Positions 7,115-16,082 of a DNA stretch of 64,000 bases are shown here, piece by piece; the stretch's first letter is position 1, and every line of letters begins with the position of its first letter. The stretch spans positions 1-64,000 of the forward strand of contig WGNC01000021.1 of NCBI GenBank assembly GCA_016124745.1. The letters run 5' to 3'. The notes beneath the pieces are model-generated. The model searched no databases and was not told the DNA's origin. It saw only the letters and a program-made list of their open reading frames with translations. The stretch comes from Thiobacillus sp. (GTDB taxonomy: Bacteria > Pseudomonadota > Gammaproteobacteria > Burkholderiales > Thiobacillaceae). The position numbers and the translations under genes are program-made.

Positions 7115-10100
7115 GCGCGCGCTCCTTTCAGAATGAATTGGCGATAGAGCAGCGGCAGCACCACCAGTGTCAGCAGTGTGGCGCTGACCAGGCCGCCGAT
7201 GACGACGATGGCGAGCGGGCGCTGGATTTCCGAGCCGGGACCGGTCGCGAACAGCAGCGGTACCAGGCCGAAGGCGGCGATGCTGGCGGTCATGAGGACC
7301 GGGCGCAGGCGGCGTAGCGCCCCGTCGCGTACCACGGCATTTCCCCGCAGGCCACGGTTGCGCAACTGGTTGAAATGGCTGACCAGCACCACACCGTTCA
7401 GCACCGCAATGCCCAACAGGGCGATGAATCCGACCGAAGCGGGCACCGACAGATACTCGCCCGATGCCCACAGCGCCAGGATGCCGCCGATCAGCGCCAG
7501 CGGCACGTTCATCATCACCAGCACTGCCTGGCGGAAATCGCCAAAGGTGACATAGAGCAACATGCCAATCAGCAGCAGCGCCACCGGTACCACAATCATC
7601 AACCGTTGCGCGGCGCGCTGCTGGTTCTCGAACTGGCCGCCCCAGGTCACGCTGTAACCGGAAGGCAGCTTGACCTGTGCGGAGACAGCGGTTTTTGCCT
7701 CTTCGACAAAGCTGACCAGATCGCGCCCGACGACGTTGCTCTGCACCACGGTGAAGCGCGCCGCGTTCTCGCGTTTGACCGCCACGGGCCCGGTCGTGCG
7801 TTGCAGGACAGCCACTTGGTCGAGGCTGATGACACGGCCGTCCGCCAGCGTCAGGCGAATCGCCTGCAGCGCGTCGGGCGACTCGCGCATGCCGGCGGGG
7901 CCCCGCAACTGCAGCGGGATGCGCCGGCCCTGCTGCTGGATCGAACCGATGATCTCGCCTTCGAGCTGCGTGCGCAGCAGCAAGGCGACATCTTCGGCGG
8001 ACAGCCCGAAGCGGCCGGCCGCATCACGGTCGATTTCCACCTGCAGGTATTGCACCCCCTCGTTCTGCTGGGTGTACACATCGGATGCGCCGGGGACTTT
8101 ATCGACCACGCTGAAGATCTCCCCGGCCAGCCGGTTGAGCGTGTCCAGATCCGGCCCGAAAATCTTGATCGCGACGTCTCCGCGCGAGCCGGTCAGCATT
8201 TCCGATACCCGCATGTCGATCGGTTGCGTGAAGTTGTAGGCGATGCCCGGGAAGCCGTCGACCACAGTTCGAATTTGCTCGGTCAGCCATTCCTTGTCCG
8301 CGCGACGCCATTCCGCCATCGGCTTCAATACAAGGAAGGAATCCGTGTCATTGAGGCTCATCGGATCGAGCCCGAGTTCGTCGGATCCGGCGCGGGCGAC
8401 GATACGACGGATTTCCGGCAGGTTTTTCAGCAATGCCTGCTGCACCCGCAGATCCTGCGCAATCGCCTCTTCCAGGTTGATCGACGGCAACTTTTCCAGT
8501 TGCACCAGAATGTCTCCCTCGTCCATCGTCGGCATGAACGTCTTGCCGATCAGCGGGTACACGCCGACAGCAGCCAGCATCAGCACGCCCGCGCTGACAT
8601 AAACGATTTTCGGACGCGCCAGCGCGGCGTCCAGCAGCCGCGTGTAGATGCCCTGTGCCTTGCGCAACAGCCAGGGATCCTCGTGCGCGGCCTGCTTGAG
8701 CAGCATCGAGGCCAGCACCGGAATCACGGTGAACGCGAGCAGGAGCGATGCCGCCAGCGCGAACACGATGGTCAGCGCGACCGGGGTAAACAACTTGCCC
8801 TCCAGCCCTTCCAGCGTCAGCAGCGGCAGGAACACGATGGCAATGATGGCAATGCCGGAAGTCACCGGGCTGGCGACTTCCTGTGTCGCCCACAGCACGC
8901 GCTGCAACGGCGTTTCACTGGTGTTCTCCGGATCGTGTGCGAGGTGCGCAACAATGTTTTCAACCACCACCACGGCAGCATCGACCAGCAGGCCGATCGC
9001 AATTGCCAGGCCGCCCAGACTCATCAGATTGGCGGATAGCCCAAACTGGCGCATCAGAACGAAGGTGGCCAGCACCGAAAGCGGCAGAATCAGTGCCACC
9101 ACAATCGCGGCGCGCAGGTTGCCGAGGAACAGAATCAGCAGAATCACCACCAGCACCGCGGCTTCCAGCAGCGCTTTGCTCACGGTGCCGACTGCGCGGT
9201 CGACCAGTTGCGCGCGATCGTAAAACGTTGAAATTGTCACGCCCTGGGGCAGGGTGGTTTGAATCTCGGCGATTTTCGTTTTGACGTTTTTGATCAGCTC
9301 GCCGGCGTTCACGCCTTTCAGCCCGATCACCAGGCCTTCCACCGCCTCCCCTTCGCCGTTCTGCGTGACCGCGCCGTAGCGGGTCATTTCGCCCAGTTCC
9401 ACGCGCGCGACATCGCCGACAGTGACCACTACGCCACCCACATCCTTGACCCCGATGTGACGCAGGTCGTCCAGCGAGTTCACTCCGCCGTTGACGCGCA
9501 CCACCCAGGTTTCCTCGCCTTCGCTGACGCGGCCGGCCCCATCGTTGCGCGTGTTGGTTTCCAGCGCCGTGCGCAGCTCACCCAAGGTCACGCCACGCGC
9601 GACCAGTGCTGCCGGGTCGGGGCTGACGGCAAAGGTGGCGACGCGGCCGCCGAGCGAGTTGACGTCTGCCACGCCGGGGATGGCGCGCAATTGCGGCCGC
9701 ACCGTCCAGTCCAGCAGGGTACGTTTTTCGGCCAGCGTGAGCGGCCCCTCGATGGTGAACATGAAGAGTTCGGACAGCGGCGTGGAAATCGGCGCCAGTC
9801 CGCCCGACACGTTGTCAGGCAGATCGCCTTTCACATTGGCGAAGCGTTCCGCCACCTGCTGGCGTGCCCAGTAGATGTCGGTGCCTTCCTTGAAATCGAC
9901 CGTAATATCGACAAGTGCATTCTTCGACAGGCTGCGCAGGATGGTCTGGTTTGGAATGCCCAGCAACTCGGTTTCGATCGGCTGGGTGATGCGTGCCTCG
10001 ACCTCTTTCGGGGTCATGCCGGGCGCTTTCAGGATCAGCTTGACCTGGGTGGTCGAAACGTCAGGAAAGGCATCGATCGGTATCTGCTGATACGCGCGCA

Positions 10101-10182
10101 CACCCAGTCCGGCAAGCACCAGCGCAAAGGCAAGCATCAGCCAGCGACGCGCGAGCGCGAATTCGATCAGGGTATTGAGCAT
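7111..10182 (-). CDS. RND heavy-metal efflux pump, CusA/CzcA family
   Basis: A 1023-residue inner-membrane pump, full length for the family, with an N-terminal helix, two large periplasmic loops and twelve predicted membrane helices. The helix-4 motif reads AIAIGLLVDAAVVVVEN. This is nearer the CusA type (VDAA) than the DFG...DGAV form of classical CzcA, suggesting Cu(I)/Ag(I) or an unassigned metal; the assignment is inference. It is proton-driven and works with the adaptor (10186-11259) and the outer channel (5840-7114) in one operon. Confidence 0.9.
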   Translation of the reverse strand: MLNTLIEFALARRWLMLAFALVLAGLGVRAYQQIPIDAFPDVSTTQVKLILKAPGMTPKEVEARITQPIETELLGIPNQTILRSLSKNALVDITVDFKEGTDIYWARQQVAERFANVKGDLPDNVSGGLAPISTPLSELFMFTIEGPLTLAEKRTLLDWTVRPQLRAIPGVADVNSLGGRVATFAVSPDPAALVARGVTLGELRTALETNTRNDGAGRVSEGEETWVVRVNGGVNSLDDLRHIGVKDVGGVVVTVGDVARVELGEMTRYGAVTQNGEGEAVEGLVIGLKGVNAGELIKNVKTKIAEIQTTLPQGVTISTFYDRAQLVDRAVGTVSKALLEAAVLVVILLILFLGNLRAAIVVALILPLSVLATFVLMRQFGLSANLMSLGGLAIAIGLLVDAAVVVVENIVAHLAHDPENTSETPLQRVLWATQEVASPVTSGIAIIAIVFLPLLTLEGLEGKLFTPVALTIVFALAASLLLAFTVIPVLASMLLKQAAHEDPWLLRKAQGIYTRLLDAALARPKIVYVSAGVLMLAAVGVYPLIGKTFMPTMDEGDILVQLEKLPSINLEEAIAQDLRVQQALLKNLPEIRRIVARAGSDELGLDPMSLNDTDSFLVLKPMAEWRRADKEWLTEQIRTVVDGFPGIAYNFTQPIDMRVSEMLTGSRGDVAIKIFGPDLDTLNRLAGEIFSVVDKVPGASDVYTQQNEGVQYLQVEIDRDAAGRFGLSAEDVALLLRTQLEGEIIGSIQQQGRRIPLQLRGPAGMRESPDALQAIRLTLADGRVISLDQVAVLQRTTGPVAVKRENAARFTVVQSNVVGRDLVSFVEEAKTAVSAQVKLPSGYSVTWGGQFENQQRAAQRLMIVVPVALLLIGMLLYVTFGDFRQAVLVMMNVPLALIGGILALWASGEYLSVPASVGFIALLGIAVLNGVVLVSHFNQLRNRGLRGNAVVRDGALRRLRPVLMTASIAAFGLVPLLFATGPGSEIQRPLAIVVIGGLVSATLLTLVVLPLLYRQFILKGARA

Positions 10183-10185
10183 GAC

Positions 10186-11259
10186 CTAATCCCCCAACCA
10201 TTGCGCCTTGAGCGCGGCCACGCCCTTGACCGCGACACGGCTGCCGGCAGCAAGACCGGCGACTTCCGCCTGGCTGGTGTTCTGACGTATCAGTTGAACC
10301 GGTGTCGGGACAAAGCCCTGCGAGGTTTCGACAAACACATAGGCTGCGCTCGCCTGCCACACCAGCGCGGCGGTTGGCAGGGTCAGCCCCGTCGACGATT
10401 GCGCCCCGGTGATGGCGACCTGCACCGACTGGCCAGGCCGCAGCAGCTTCTGTGGATCGACAAGGCTGGCGCGCACCAGGACGCTCTGCGAGGCACTGAG
10501 CTGCGGCAGCAGGGTGGTGACGCGGCCATGGGCCGGGCTACCCGTTACCGTCACCGCTTGCCCAACGGCAACCTGGCGTGCCTGTGCCGTCGACAGTGGA
10601 ATCTCCAGCGACAGCCTGGCCAGATCGGCGACTTTCAGCAGCGCCATGCCGGCATCCACGCGCTCGCCCGGCTCGATCGAACTTTCCAGCACCACGCCGG
10701 CAATTGGCGCGGTCAGCGTGATCGTACTGCCCGACACCTTACCTTGCCCCAGCATGGCCAGCGTGGTTTGCGCCGCCACCAGACTGGCGTTTGCCGATTG
10801 CAGTTCCGATTGCGATGCACGCAGGCGCGACTCTGCGATCAGGCCTTCGGCAAAGAGTTTTTCGTCGCGGGCCGCGTTGCTGGCCGCAAGTTGCGCTTTC
10901 AGCCGCGCCTGGGTGAGGGCATTCTGCGCCTCGGCCAGGCCGGGCATCGACAGGGTGACCAGCGGTGCGCCGCGTTTGACCGTATCGCCCGCCTGGACAT
11001 GAAGCTGGGTAACCAGGCCCGCACCGGCGGCAGCGATGATACGCACGCTGGCAGGCGGCAGGGTGACCCGCGCCGGATAAGTGAGCGCCGGGCTGGTGGC
11101 TTGCGTGGCGGCGGCCACGGTGACGATGCCGAGGTTCTTCTTCTGGGCAGCGGTCAGCGGCAGAACGTCAGCTGCGAGAACAGGGGAGACGCCGAGCAGC
11201 GCCAATATGAGGCCCGACATCAGCCTGTCGAAGGGGGTGGCAAAAAAAACAGCAGCCAT
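10186..11259 (-). CDS. RND efflux periplasmic adaptor (CusB/CzcB-type)
   Basis: A 357-residue membrane fusion protein with a signal peptide (about 1-30), a lipoyl half-motif (GAGLVTQLHVQAGDTVKRG), an alpha-hairpin rich in Ala/Gln (about 110-165), the second lipoyl half (APIAGVVLESSIEPGERV) and a beta-barrel domain. It bridges the inner-membrane pump and the outer-membrane channel. The ribosome site GGAG precedes the ATG at 11259, and only 3 bases separate its stop from the pump gene. Confidence 0.9.
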   Translation of the reverse strand: MAAVFFATPFDRLMSGLILALLGVSPVLAADVLPLTAAQKKNLGIVTVAAATQATSPALTYPARVTLPPASVRIIAAAGAGLVTQLHVQAGDTVKRGAPLVTLSMPGLAEAQNALTQARLKAQLAASNAARDEKLFAEGLIAESRLRASQSELQSANASLVAAQTTLAMLGQGKVSGSTITLTAPIAGVVLESSIEPGERVDAGMALLKVADLARLSLEIPLSTAQARQVAVGQAVTVTGSPAHGRVTTLLPQLSASQSVLVRASLVDPQKLLRPGQSVQVAITGAQSSTGLTLPTAALVWQASAAYVFVETSQGFVPTPVQLIRQNTSQAEVAGLAAGSRVAVKGVAALKAQWLGD

Positions 11260-11326
11260 GCTTGATCTCCAAATGCAATAAACAGCAGGCAGGCGCGCAG
11301 CAGGAACAGCGCGCCGCGATAGGCGA

Positions 11327-11722
11327 TCAGGCAGCGGGCGGGGCCAGGGCGTGGGGAAGCGTGTGCTCGGAATTGAGGGAGATCAGGAGAGGCGGTAACG
11401 GGAGATCTGCGCCAGGCCGGGTCGCCAGTGCAGCGCGCAACAATCGCAAGCAGGGGACAGGCGGCGCTTCGGCGATCGCATCGAAAGTGCTCTCCCGCAA
11501 ACGCGCGCCCTGCTCCACCGCGACTTCTGCACCGTGATCATCGGCCGCCATCGCCTGGTAGGTGACATCGTCCTGCATACCCTGATGGAGATGCAAGAAG
11601 CCGCCGTGATCGACCCGCACCGCGCCGGCGTGGGCGTGGATGAACGGCGCCATCGCCTGCAGGGCGACGAACAGCCAGAGCATCAGGAAACGGAGGGAAC
11701 GGTAAGGCAGGGTCAGGGTCAA
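11327..11722 (-). CDS. Small His-rich exported protein ahead of the efflux operon
   Basis: About 131 residues from a TTG start (an internal ATG would give a shorter form). A signal-peptide-like helix (LRFLMLWLFVALQAMAP) leads into a His-rich stretch with HAHAG, DHGG and HLHQGM, which suggests periplasmic metal binding. A lone cysteine lies in VPCLRL. Small proteins of this kind often head RND metal-efflux operons, and this one precedes the adaptor gene by 67 bases on the same strand. No family is named with confidence. Confidence 0.6.
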   Translation of the reverse strand: MTLTLPYRSLRFLMLWLFVALQAMAPFIHAHAGAVRVDHGGFLHLHQGMQDDVTYQAMAADDHGAEVAVEQGARLRESTFDAIAEAPPVPCLRLLRAALATRPGADLPLPPLLISLNSEHTLPHALAPPAA

Positions 11723-11804
11723 AATATATGCAGGTAGAATGCAAGGGCGCGGGTCGGGTCTTAAGGTGCGCCGACCGGCAAAAGCGGCATCATGCCTGTC
11801 GACC

Positions 11805-11821
11805 CTTAAGATTGTCTTAAG
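11805..11821 (+). promoter_or_regulatory. Tandem CTTAAG box (PmrA/QseB-type operator)
   Basis: The sequence is CTTAAG, 5 bases, CTTAAG, an exact fit to the YTTAAK-N5-YTTAAK consensus of PmrA/BasR-like OmpR-family regulators. It lies 41 bases before the sulfatase-fold gene at 11862. A PmrA/QseB-type regulator is encoded about 3.6 kb downstream (15411). Confidence 0.6.
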
Positions 11822-11861
11822 AACCGGCTGCGACCCTGCCAGCAGTCAATCAGGAAATTCC

Positions 11862-13760
11862 ATGCATTTCAACACGTCTTCGCGCATTCGTTCAATAGCT
11901 GCGCTCGCTGCGGCTTATCCACTCACAGCCTGGATGGCTGCAGTATTCCTGATGCTGCATACCGGGCTGCGTCTGGTGTTGATGGGCCAGACCTGGCATG
12001 CAGCGCAGTTCGACCTGCCTTCGGCTGCCGCCGTGCTGGGCGTCGGTCTGGCTTTCGACCTGGTCACCCTCGCCGTGTTCGTGCCCGCCGTGCTGCTGCT
12101 GGAAAGTGCACTCGGCACCCGCAAGCTGACGGGCGCCGGCCGCATCCGGCGCGGTCTGATCCTGGTGACCGCCGCAGTCGGCTTCTATGCCATGGGCTTT
12201 GGCGTGATGGCGGAATGGTTTTTCTGGGACGAATTTGGGGTTCGCTTCAATTTCATCGCCGTGGACTATCTGATCTACACCAACGAAGTCATCGGCAACA
12301 TCCGCGAGAGCTTCCCGGTGGGCACCCTGCTGAGCATACTCGCCGCTGTCACCCTGGCAGTGGTGTGGGCGAGCCGCAACTGGCTGGTGCGCGCCGCGAC
12401 CCCTGCCGCACCGCGCCGCAACCGCGTCGCCGTGTGGCTGGCGAGTGTGGCGATCGCCATCGGTCTGTCATGGGTGTGGTCGATCGAGGCCCGCCATGGC
12501 GCCAACGAATACCAGCTGGAGCTCTCGTCCAACGGCCTGTACAGCTTCGGCTACGCGTTCAGAAACAACGAAATCGATTATTTCGAGTTCTATTCGACGC
12601 TGCCGCAGCTTCCGCCCTGGTCTGCCGAAACCATGCCGCGCATCGTCTCCGCAACGCCCCCCCGCAATGTCGTCATCATCACCATGGAAAGCCTGTCCGC
12701 CAGCTACATGAGCTACGGCGGCGACACCCAGAATCTCACGCCGCATCTCGACCGGCTGGCGACCCAGGGTCTGTTCCTCTCCAACCTGCGGGCGACCGGC
12801 AACCGCACCGTGCGCGGGCTGGAGGCCACGTCGCTTGCCATTCCGCCCCTGCCCGGCCACTCGATGATGTGGCGCAAGAACAATGACAACCTGGAAACAC
12901 TGGGGGCGGTACTGGCCGATCATGGCTACATCAATCGCTTCATGTACGGCGGCTACGCGCGTTTCGACAACATGGACGTTTATTTCGGCAACAACCATTA
13001 CCAGACCATCGACCGCAACCAGTTCCCGCAGCGGCATCGGGGTTTCGGCAATATCTGGGGGCTGGCCGATGAGTACCTCTACGACTACGCACTCGAGCAA
13101 ATGGATCGCGATGCCGCCAGCGGCCAGCCTTTCCTGATGCATCTGATGACGACTTCGAATCACACGCCGTTCACCTTCCCCGATGGCCGCATCGACCTGC
13201 ATCGCAGCCGCCAGGGTGCGGTGAAATATTCAGACTACGCGCTCGGGCGTTTCATCGAAATGGCGCGCAGCAAGCCTTGGTTCAAGGACACGCTGTTCGT
13301 CGTGGTGGCCGACCACTGCGCATCGAGCAAGGGCCGCACCAGCCTGCCGCCGGAGAACTACCACATCCCCGCGATCCTCTATTCCCCTGCACATTTGAAG
13401 CCGCACACCGACGCCCGGCTCGCCAGCCAGATCGACCTGGTACCCACCATTCTCGACCTGCTGGGTTTGCCCGAGCACACGCAGTTCATGGGCCGCAGCG
13501 TGCTGCGCACCTATCCCGATGACGGGCGCGCCTTCATCGCCACCTATCAGATGCTCGGCTTTCTGACCCCCCACCAGCTGGTGGTGCTGCGTCCGGGACA
13601 TAAGATCGAGAATTGGCGACTGAACGAGCAGATGGAAATCGTGGCCCCGGCTCCGCAGCCCGACCGCCTCGTGGATCGTGCGATCGCCGCCTATCAGACG
13701 GCCGCGACACGGGCGCGCGACGGCCTGCTGCAACACAAGGTCATGCAGCCCACCCCATGA
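11862..13760 (+). CDS. LTA-synthase-like phosphatidyl/phosphoglycerol transferase (sulfatase fold)
   Basis: A 632-residue membrane enzyme: about five N-terminal helices (to about residue 205), then a periplasmic alkaline-phosphatase/sulfatase-fold domain. The domain begins NVVIITMESLSASYM with the metal-binding E, carries the likely nucleophile threonine in the TGNRTVRGLEA stretch, and has VVADHCASS and DLVPTILDLL later on. This is the LtaS/OpgB-like family that moves phosphoglycerol or similar head groups onto envelope glycans or lipids; substrate unknown. The start at 11862 follows CAGGA. A PmrA-type box upstream suggests control by an envelope-stress or metal-sensing two-component system. 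Confidence 0.8.
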   Translation: MHFNTSSRIRSIAALAAAYPLTAWMAAVFLMLHTGLRLVLMGQTWHAAQFDLPSAAAVLGVGLAFDLVTLAVFVPAVLLLESALGTRKLTGAGRIRRGLILVTAAVGFYAMGFGVMAEWFFWDEFGVRFNFIAVDYLIYTNEVIGNIRESFPVGTLLSILAAVTLAVVWASRNWLVRAATPAAPRRNRVAVWLASVAIAIGLSWVWSIEARHGANEYQLELSSNGLYSFGYAFRNNEIDYFEFYSTLPQLPPWSAETMPRIVSATPPRNVVIITMESLSASYMSYGGDTQNLTPHLDRLATQGLFLSNLRATGNRTVRGLEATSLAIPPLPGHSMMWRKNNDNLETLGAVLADHGYINRFMYGGYARFDNMDVYFGNNHYQTIDRNQFPQRHRGFGNIWGLADEYLYDYALEQMDRDAASGQPFLMHLMTTSNHTPFTFPDGRIDLHRSRQGAVKYSDYALGRFIEMARSKPWFKDTLFVVVADHCASSKGRTSLPPENYHIPAILYSPAHLKPHTDARLASQIDLVPTILDLLGLPEHTQFMGRSVLRTYPDDGRAFIATYQMLGFLTPHQLVVLRPGHKIENWRLNEQMEIVAPAPQPDRLVDRAIAAYQTAATRARDGLLQHKVMQPTP

Positions 13761-13766
13761 TGACAG

Positions 13767-13783
13767 CTTAAGCTTGCCCTAAG
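13767..13783 (+). promoter_or_regulatory. Tandem CTTAAG-type box before the b561/QseBC operon
   Basis: CTTAAG, 5 bases, CCTAAG: the same box as at 11805 with one changed base. A possible -10 element, TAAAGT (13794-13799), lies 10 bases downstream. It precedes an operon that encodes the QseB-like regulator itself, so autoregulation is likely. Confidence 0.55.
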
Positions 13784-13829
13784 ACAAGCTCTCTAAAGTG
13801 GTCTCATCCCAAGTCGGAAGGAGACCACC

Positions 13830-14453
13830 ATGTCACAATCCAATCCCCAGGCCCGCCGGGTGTACGACCCGCTGCTGAGGCTGTTGCACGCCACCATCGG
13901 GGTGGCCATCATCGCGCTCATCGTCACCAGCCAGCTGGCCGACTGGTTCGAGCACGGTCCCTACGAAAAGGCCCTGTGGAACCTGCACATTCTGAGCGGC
14001 TATGTCCTGTCGGCTGGCTTGCTGACCCGCATCCTGTGGGGTCTTGTGGGGCCGGCCAGCGCGCGCTGGCGCGACCTGTGGCACCCCACCGTCTGGAAAT
14101 CCAGCCTCAGGAACCTGCGCCTGCCGGATGCCCGCCGTTTCGGCCACGACGCCATTGCCAGCCTGGCCTACCTGTTTGCCTACGGCGTGATGGCGCTAAT
14201 GGTCGCTACCGGACTGGGGCTCGCCGCCAGCGAGTTCCAGACCGGGCCCCTCGCCGGCTGGCTCGGCAACGCAAGCTGGCTGGAGGATGTGCTGGGCGAA
14301 CCGCATGAGGCCGGTTTCGTCCTGATGCTCGGCTTCATCGGCCTGCACATGGCGGCGCTGGTCTTTCACCAGCTGCGTGGCGAGCGCGTGGCGCAGAGCA
14401 TGCTCACCGGCAAGCAGTACCGCCACGCTGAAAGCGGGGTGCCCCATGACTAA
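13830..14453 (+). CDS. Cytochrome b561, di-heme membrane protein
   Basis: A 207-residue protein with four membrane helices and conserved histidines (LLHATIG, NLHILSG, and GLHMAALVFH near the end) placed to bind two b hemes. It matches the bacterial cytochrome b561 family that passes electrons from quinol to periplasmic cytochromes. It is the first gene of the operon b561-SHP-DHC-regulator-kinase. That is the known layout of the Rhodobacter sphaeroides heme protein system, so it probably reduces the di-heme and SHP cytochromes. A strong GGAGG lies upstream of the ATG. Confidence 0.9.
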   Translation: MSQSNPQARRVYDPLLRLLHATIGVAIIALIVTSQLADWFEHGPYEKALWNLHILSGYVLSAGLLTRILWGLVGPASARWRDLWHPTVWKSSLRNLRLPDARRFGHDAIASLAYLFAYGVMALMVATGLGLAASEFQTGPLAGWLGNASWLEDVLGEPHEAGFVLMLGFIGLHMAALVFHQLRGERVAQSMLTGKQYRHAESGVPHD

Positions 14454-14859
14454 ACGCTTCTTCCTCGGCGGCCTGGCGATGCTGGGCATGGCGTCGGCCG
14501 TCGCGTTGGCTGCCGAGACGCCCGCCAGCCTGATGGCGCGCTACGCGCAGGAAGCAGGCATCCCGGTATCGGCCTTGTCGGCTGCACGCGGCGACGCCCT
14601 TTACCGCACCGACCATCCGGGGCGCAACGCCCAGCCAGTCAGTTGTGCCAGCTGTCATACCAAAAGCCCGACACAGCCTGGACAAACCCGTGTCGGCAAG
14701 CGCATCGAGCCGCTCGCGCCGGCAGCGAACCGGGAACGGTTCACCGATGCCGCCAAGGTCGAGAAATGGTTTCGGCGCAATTGTCAGGATGTCCTGCAGC
14801 GCGAATGCAGCGCACAGGAAAAGGGCGATTTCATTTTCTGGCTGAGCCAGGTCAAGTAA
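14446..14859 (+). CDS. SHP-type monoheme cytochrome (DUF1924)
   Basis: A 137-residue periplasmic protein with a signal peptide (about 1-22) and one heme site, C67-A-S-C-H71, in the setting QPVSCASCH followed by VGKRIEPLAP. Later cysteines (NCQDVLQREC) could form a disulfide. This matches DUF1924 proteins related to the sphaeroides heme protein SHP, a high-spin cytochrome that binds oxygen and small anions. It overlaps the b561 gene by 8 bases and is followed after 10 bases by its usual electron donor, a di-heme cytochrome. Confidence 0.85.
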   Translation: MTKRFFLGGLAMLGMASAVALAAETPASLMARYAQEAGIPVSALSAARGDALYRTDHPGRNAQPVSCASCHTKSPTQPGQTRVGKRIEPLAPAANRERFTDAAKVEKWFRRNCQDVLQRECSAQEKGDFIFWLSQVK

Positions 14860-14869
14860 GGAGCACATC

Positions 14870-15397
14870 ATGAATTATTTTCTTCGGGGTATCGGTGTAT
14901 TGACGACGGTTGGCGTAGTCAGCGTGCTGGCCTTTTCGTTGCCGTCGGGCGAGGCGCGCGGCGACGGTGGTGACTACGTGCTGCCGCGGCTGAAGAACAA
15001 GAACTGGCAGCAGGAATGCTCGAGTTGCCATATCGCCTACGCGCCGGCTTTCCTGCCGCGGGCATCGTGGCGACGCCTGATGGGCGACCTCGACCGGCAT
15101 TTCGGCGAGAACGCCAGCCTTGATCCGGCCATCCAGGCTGATATCCTGAAATTCCTGGAGGCCAATGCCGCCGATTCCGGCACCAGCCAGATGGGTCGCA
15201 GGGTGATGCAGGGGATGGACGCGAAAGCCGCACCGTTGCGGCTCACCGAAACCCGCTGGTTCGCGCACAAGCACGACGAAGTGCGGCCTGCAACCTGGTC
15301 GCGCAAGTCGGTAGGATCCGCAGCCAACTGCGCGGCCTGCCATCAGAAAGCGGAACAGGGCCTGTTCGACGACGATTCGGTCAGGATTCCGAAATAA
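14870..15397 (+). CDS. Di-heme cytochrome c (DHC)
   Basis: A 175-residue exported protein with heme sites C50-S-S-C-H54 and C154-A-A-C-H158 far apart, as in DHC, the redox partner of SHP. Context (b561 upstream, SHP adjacent, two-component genes downstream) fits the conserved shp/dhc/cytb cluster. It probably shuttles electrons from b561 to SHP. The ribosome site AAGGAG precedes the ATG. What the SHP pathway is for physiologically is not settled in the literature I know. Confidence 0.85.
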   Translation: MNYFLRGIGVLTTVGVVSVLAFSLPSGEARGDGGDYVLPRLKNKNWQQECSSCHIAYAPAFLPRASWRRLMGDLDRHFGENASLDPAIQADILKFLEANAADSGTSQMGRRVMQGMDAKAAPLRLTETRWFAHKHDEVRPATWSRKSVGSAANCAACHQKAEQGLFDDDSVRIPK

Positions 15398-15410
15398 ATG
15401 AAGCGAAGCC

Positions 15411-16082
15411 ATGCGCATACTGTTGGTTGAAGATGACCGCCTGCTGGGCGACGGCCTGCAGGCGGGCTTGTCGCAGGCCGGCTATGCCGTCGACTGGTTG
15501 CGCGACGGCGAAGCGGCGGTAGCCGCATTGTCGACCGAATCGTTTGCCGCCGTGGTGCTCGATCTGGGATTGCCGAAACGCGACGGCTTGTCGGTGCTGC
15601 AATGGCTGCGCGGGCGCCATGACGCGACGCCCGTGCTGATCCTCACCGCGCGCGATCAGTTGCAAGACAAGGTGCGCGGACTCGACCTGGGCGCCGATGA
15701 CTATGTACTGAAGCCCTTCGATCTCGACGAGATAGCCGCCCGGTTGCGCGCGCTGGTGCGGCGCGCCCACGGTCGCCCGGAGCCGGTCATCACGGTGGGC
15801 GACATCGAACTCAACCCGGCGGCCCGCACGGTCATGCGATCCGGCCAGCCGGTTGAACTCACCCCGCGCGAATTCGACCTCCTGCATCTGCTGCTGCAGA
15901 ACGCCGAGCGCGTGCTGACCCGGCGCACACTGGAAGAGCAGCTCTACAGCTGGAACGATGCGGTCGAGAGCAACGCGCTCGAAGTCCACATCCATTACCT
16001 GCGGCGCAAGCTCGGCAACGACCTGATCCGCACGGTGCGAGGTGTCGGCTACATGGCGTCGGCCACCGCTTCGCCGACATGA
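15411..16082 (+). CDS. OmpR-family response regulator (QseB/PmrA-like)
   Basis: A 223-residue regulator. The receiver domain has the acidic pair D8/D9, phosphorylation site D51 (VVLDLGLP) and K101 (LKPF). A winged-helix DNA-binding domain follows (about 128-220), with LTPREFDLL and the terminal RTVRGVGYM. The sequence is typical of the QseB/PmrA/BasR group. It overlaps the kinase gene by four bases (ATGA). The CTTAAG-type boxes at 11805 and 13767 are the expected targets of such a protein. Confidence 0.9.
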   Translation: MRILLVEDDRLLGDGLQAGLSQAGYAVDWLRDGEAAVAALSTESFAAVVLDLGLPKRDGLSVLQWLRGRHDATPVLILTARDQLQDKVRGLDLGADDYVLKPFDLDEIAARLRALVRRAHGRPEPVITVGDIELNPAARTVMRSGQPVELTPREFDLLHLLLQNAERVLTRRTLEEQLYSWNDAVESNALEVHIHYLRRKLGNDLIRTVRGVGYMASATASPT

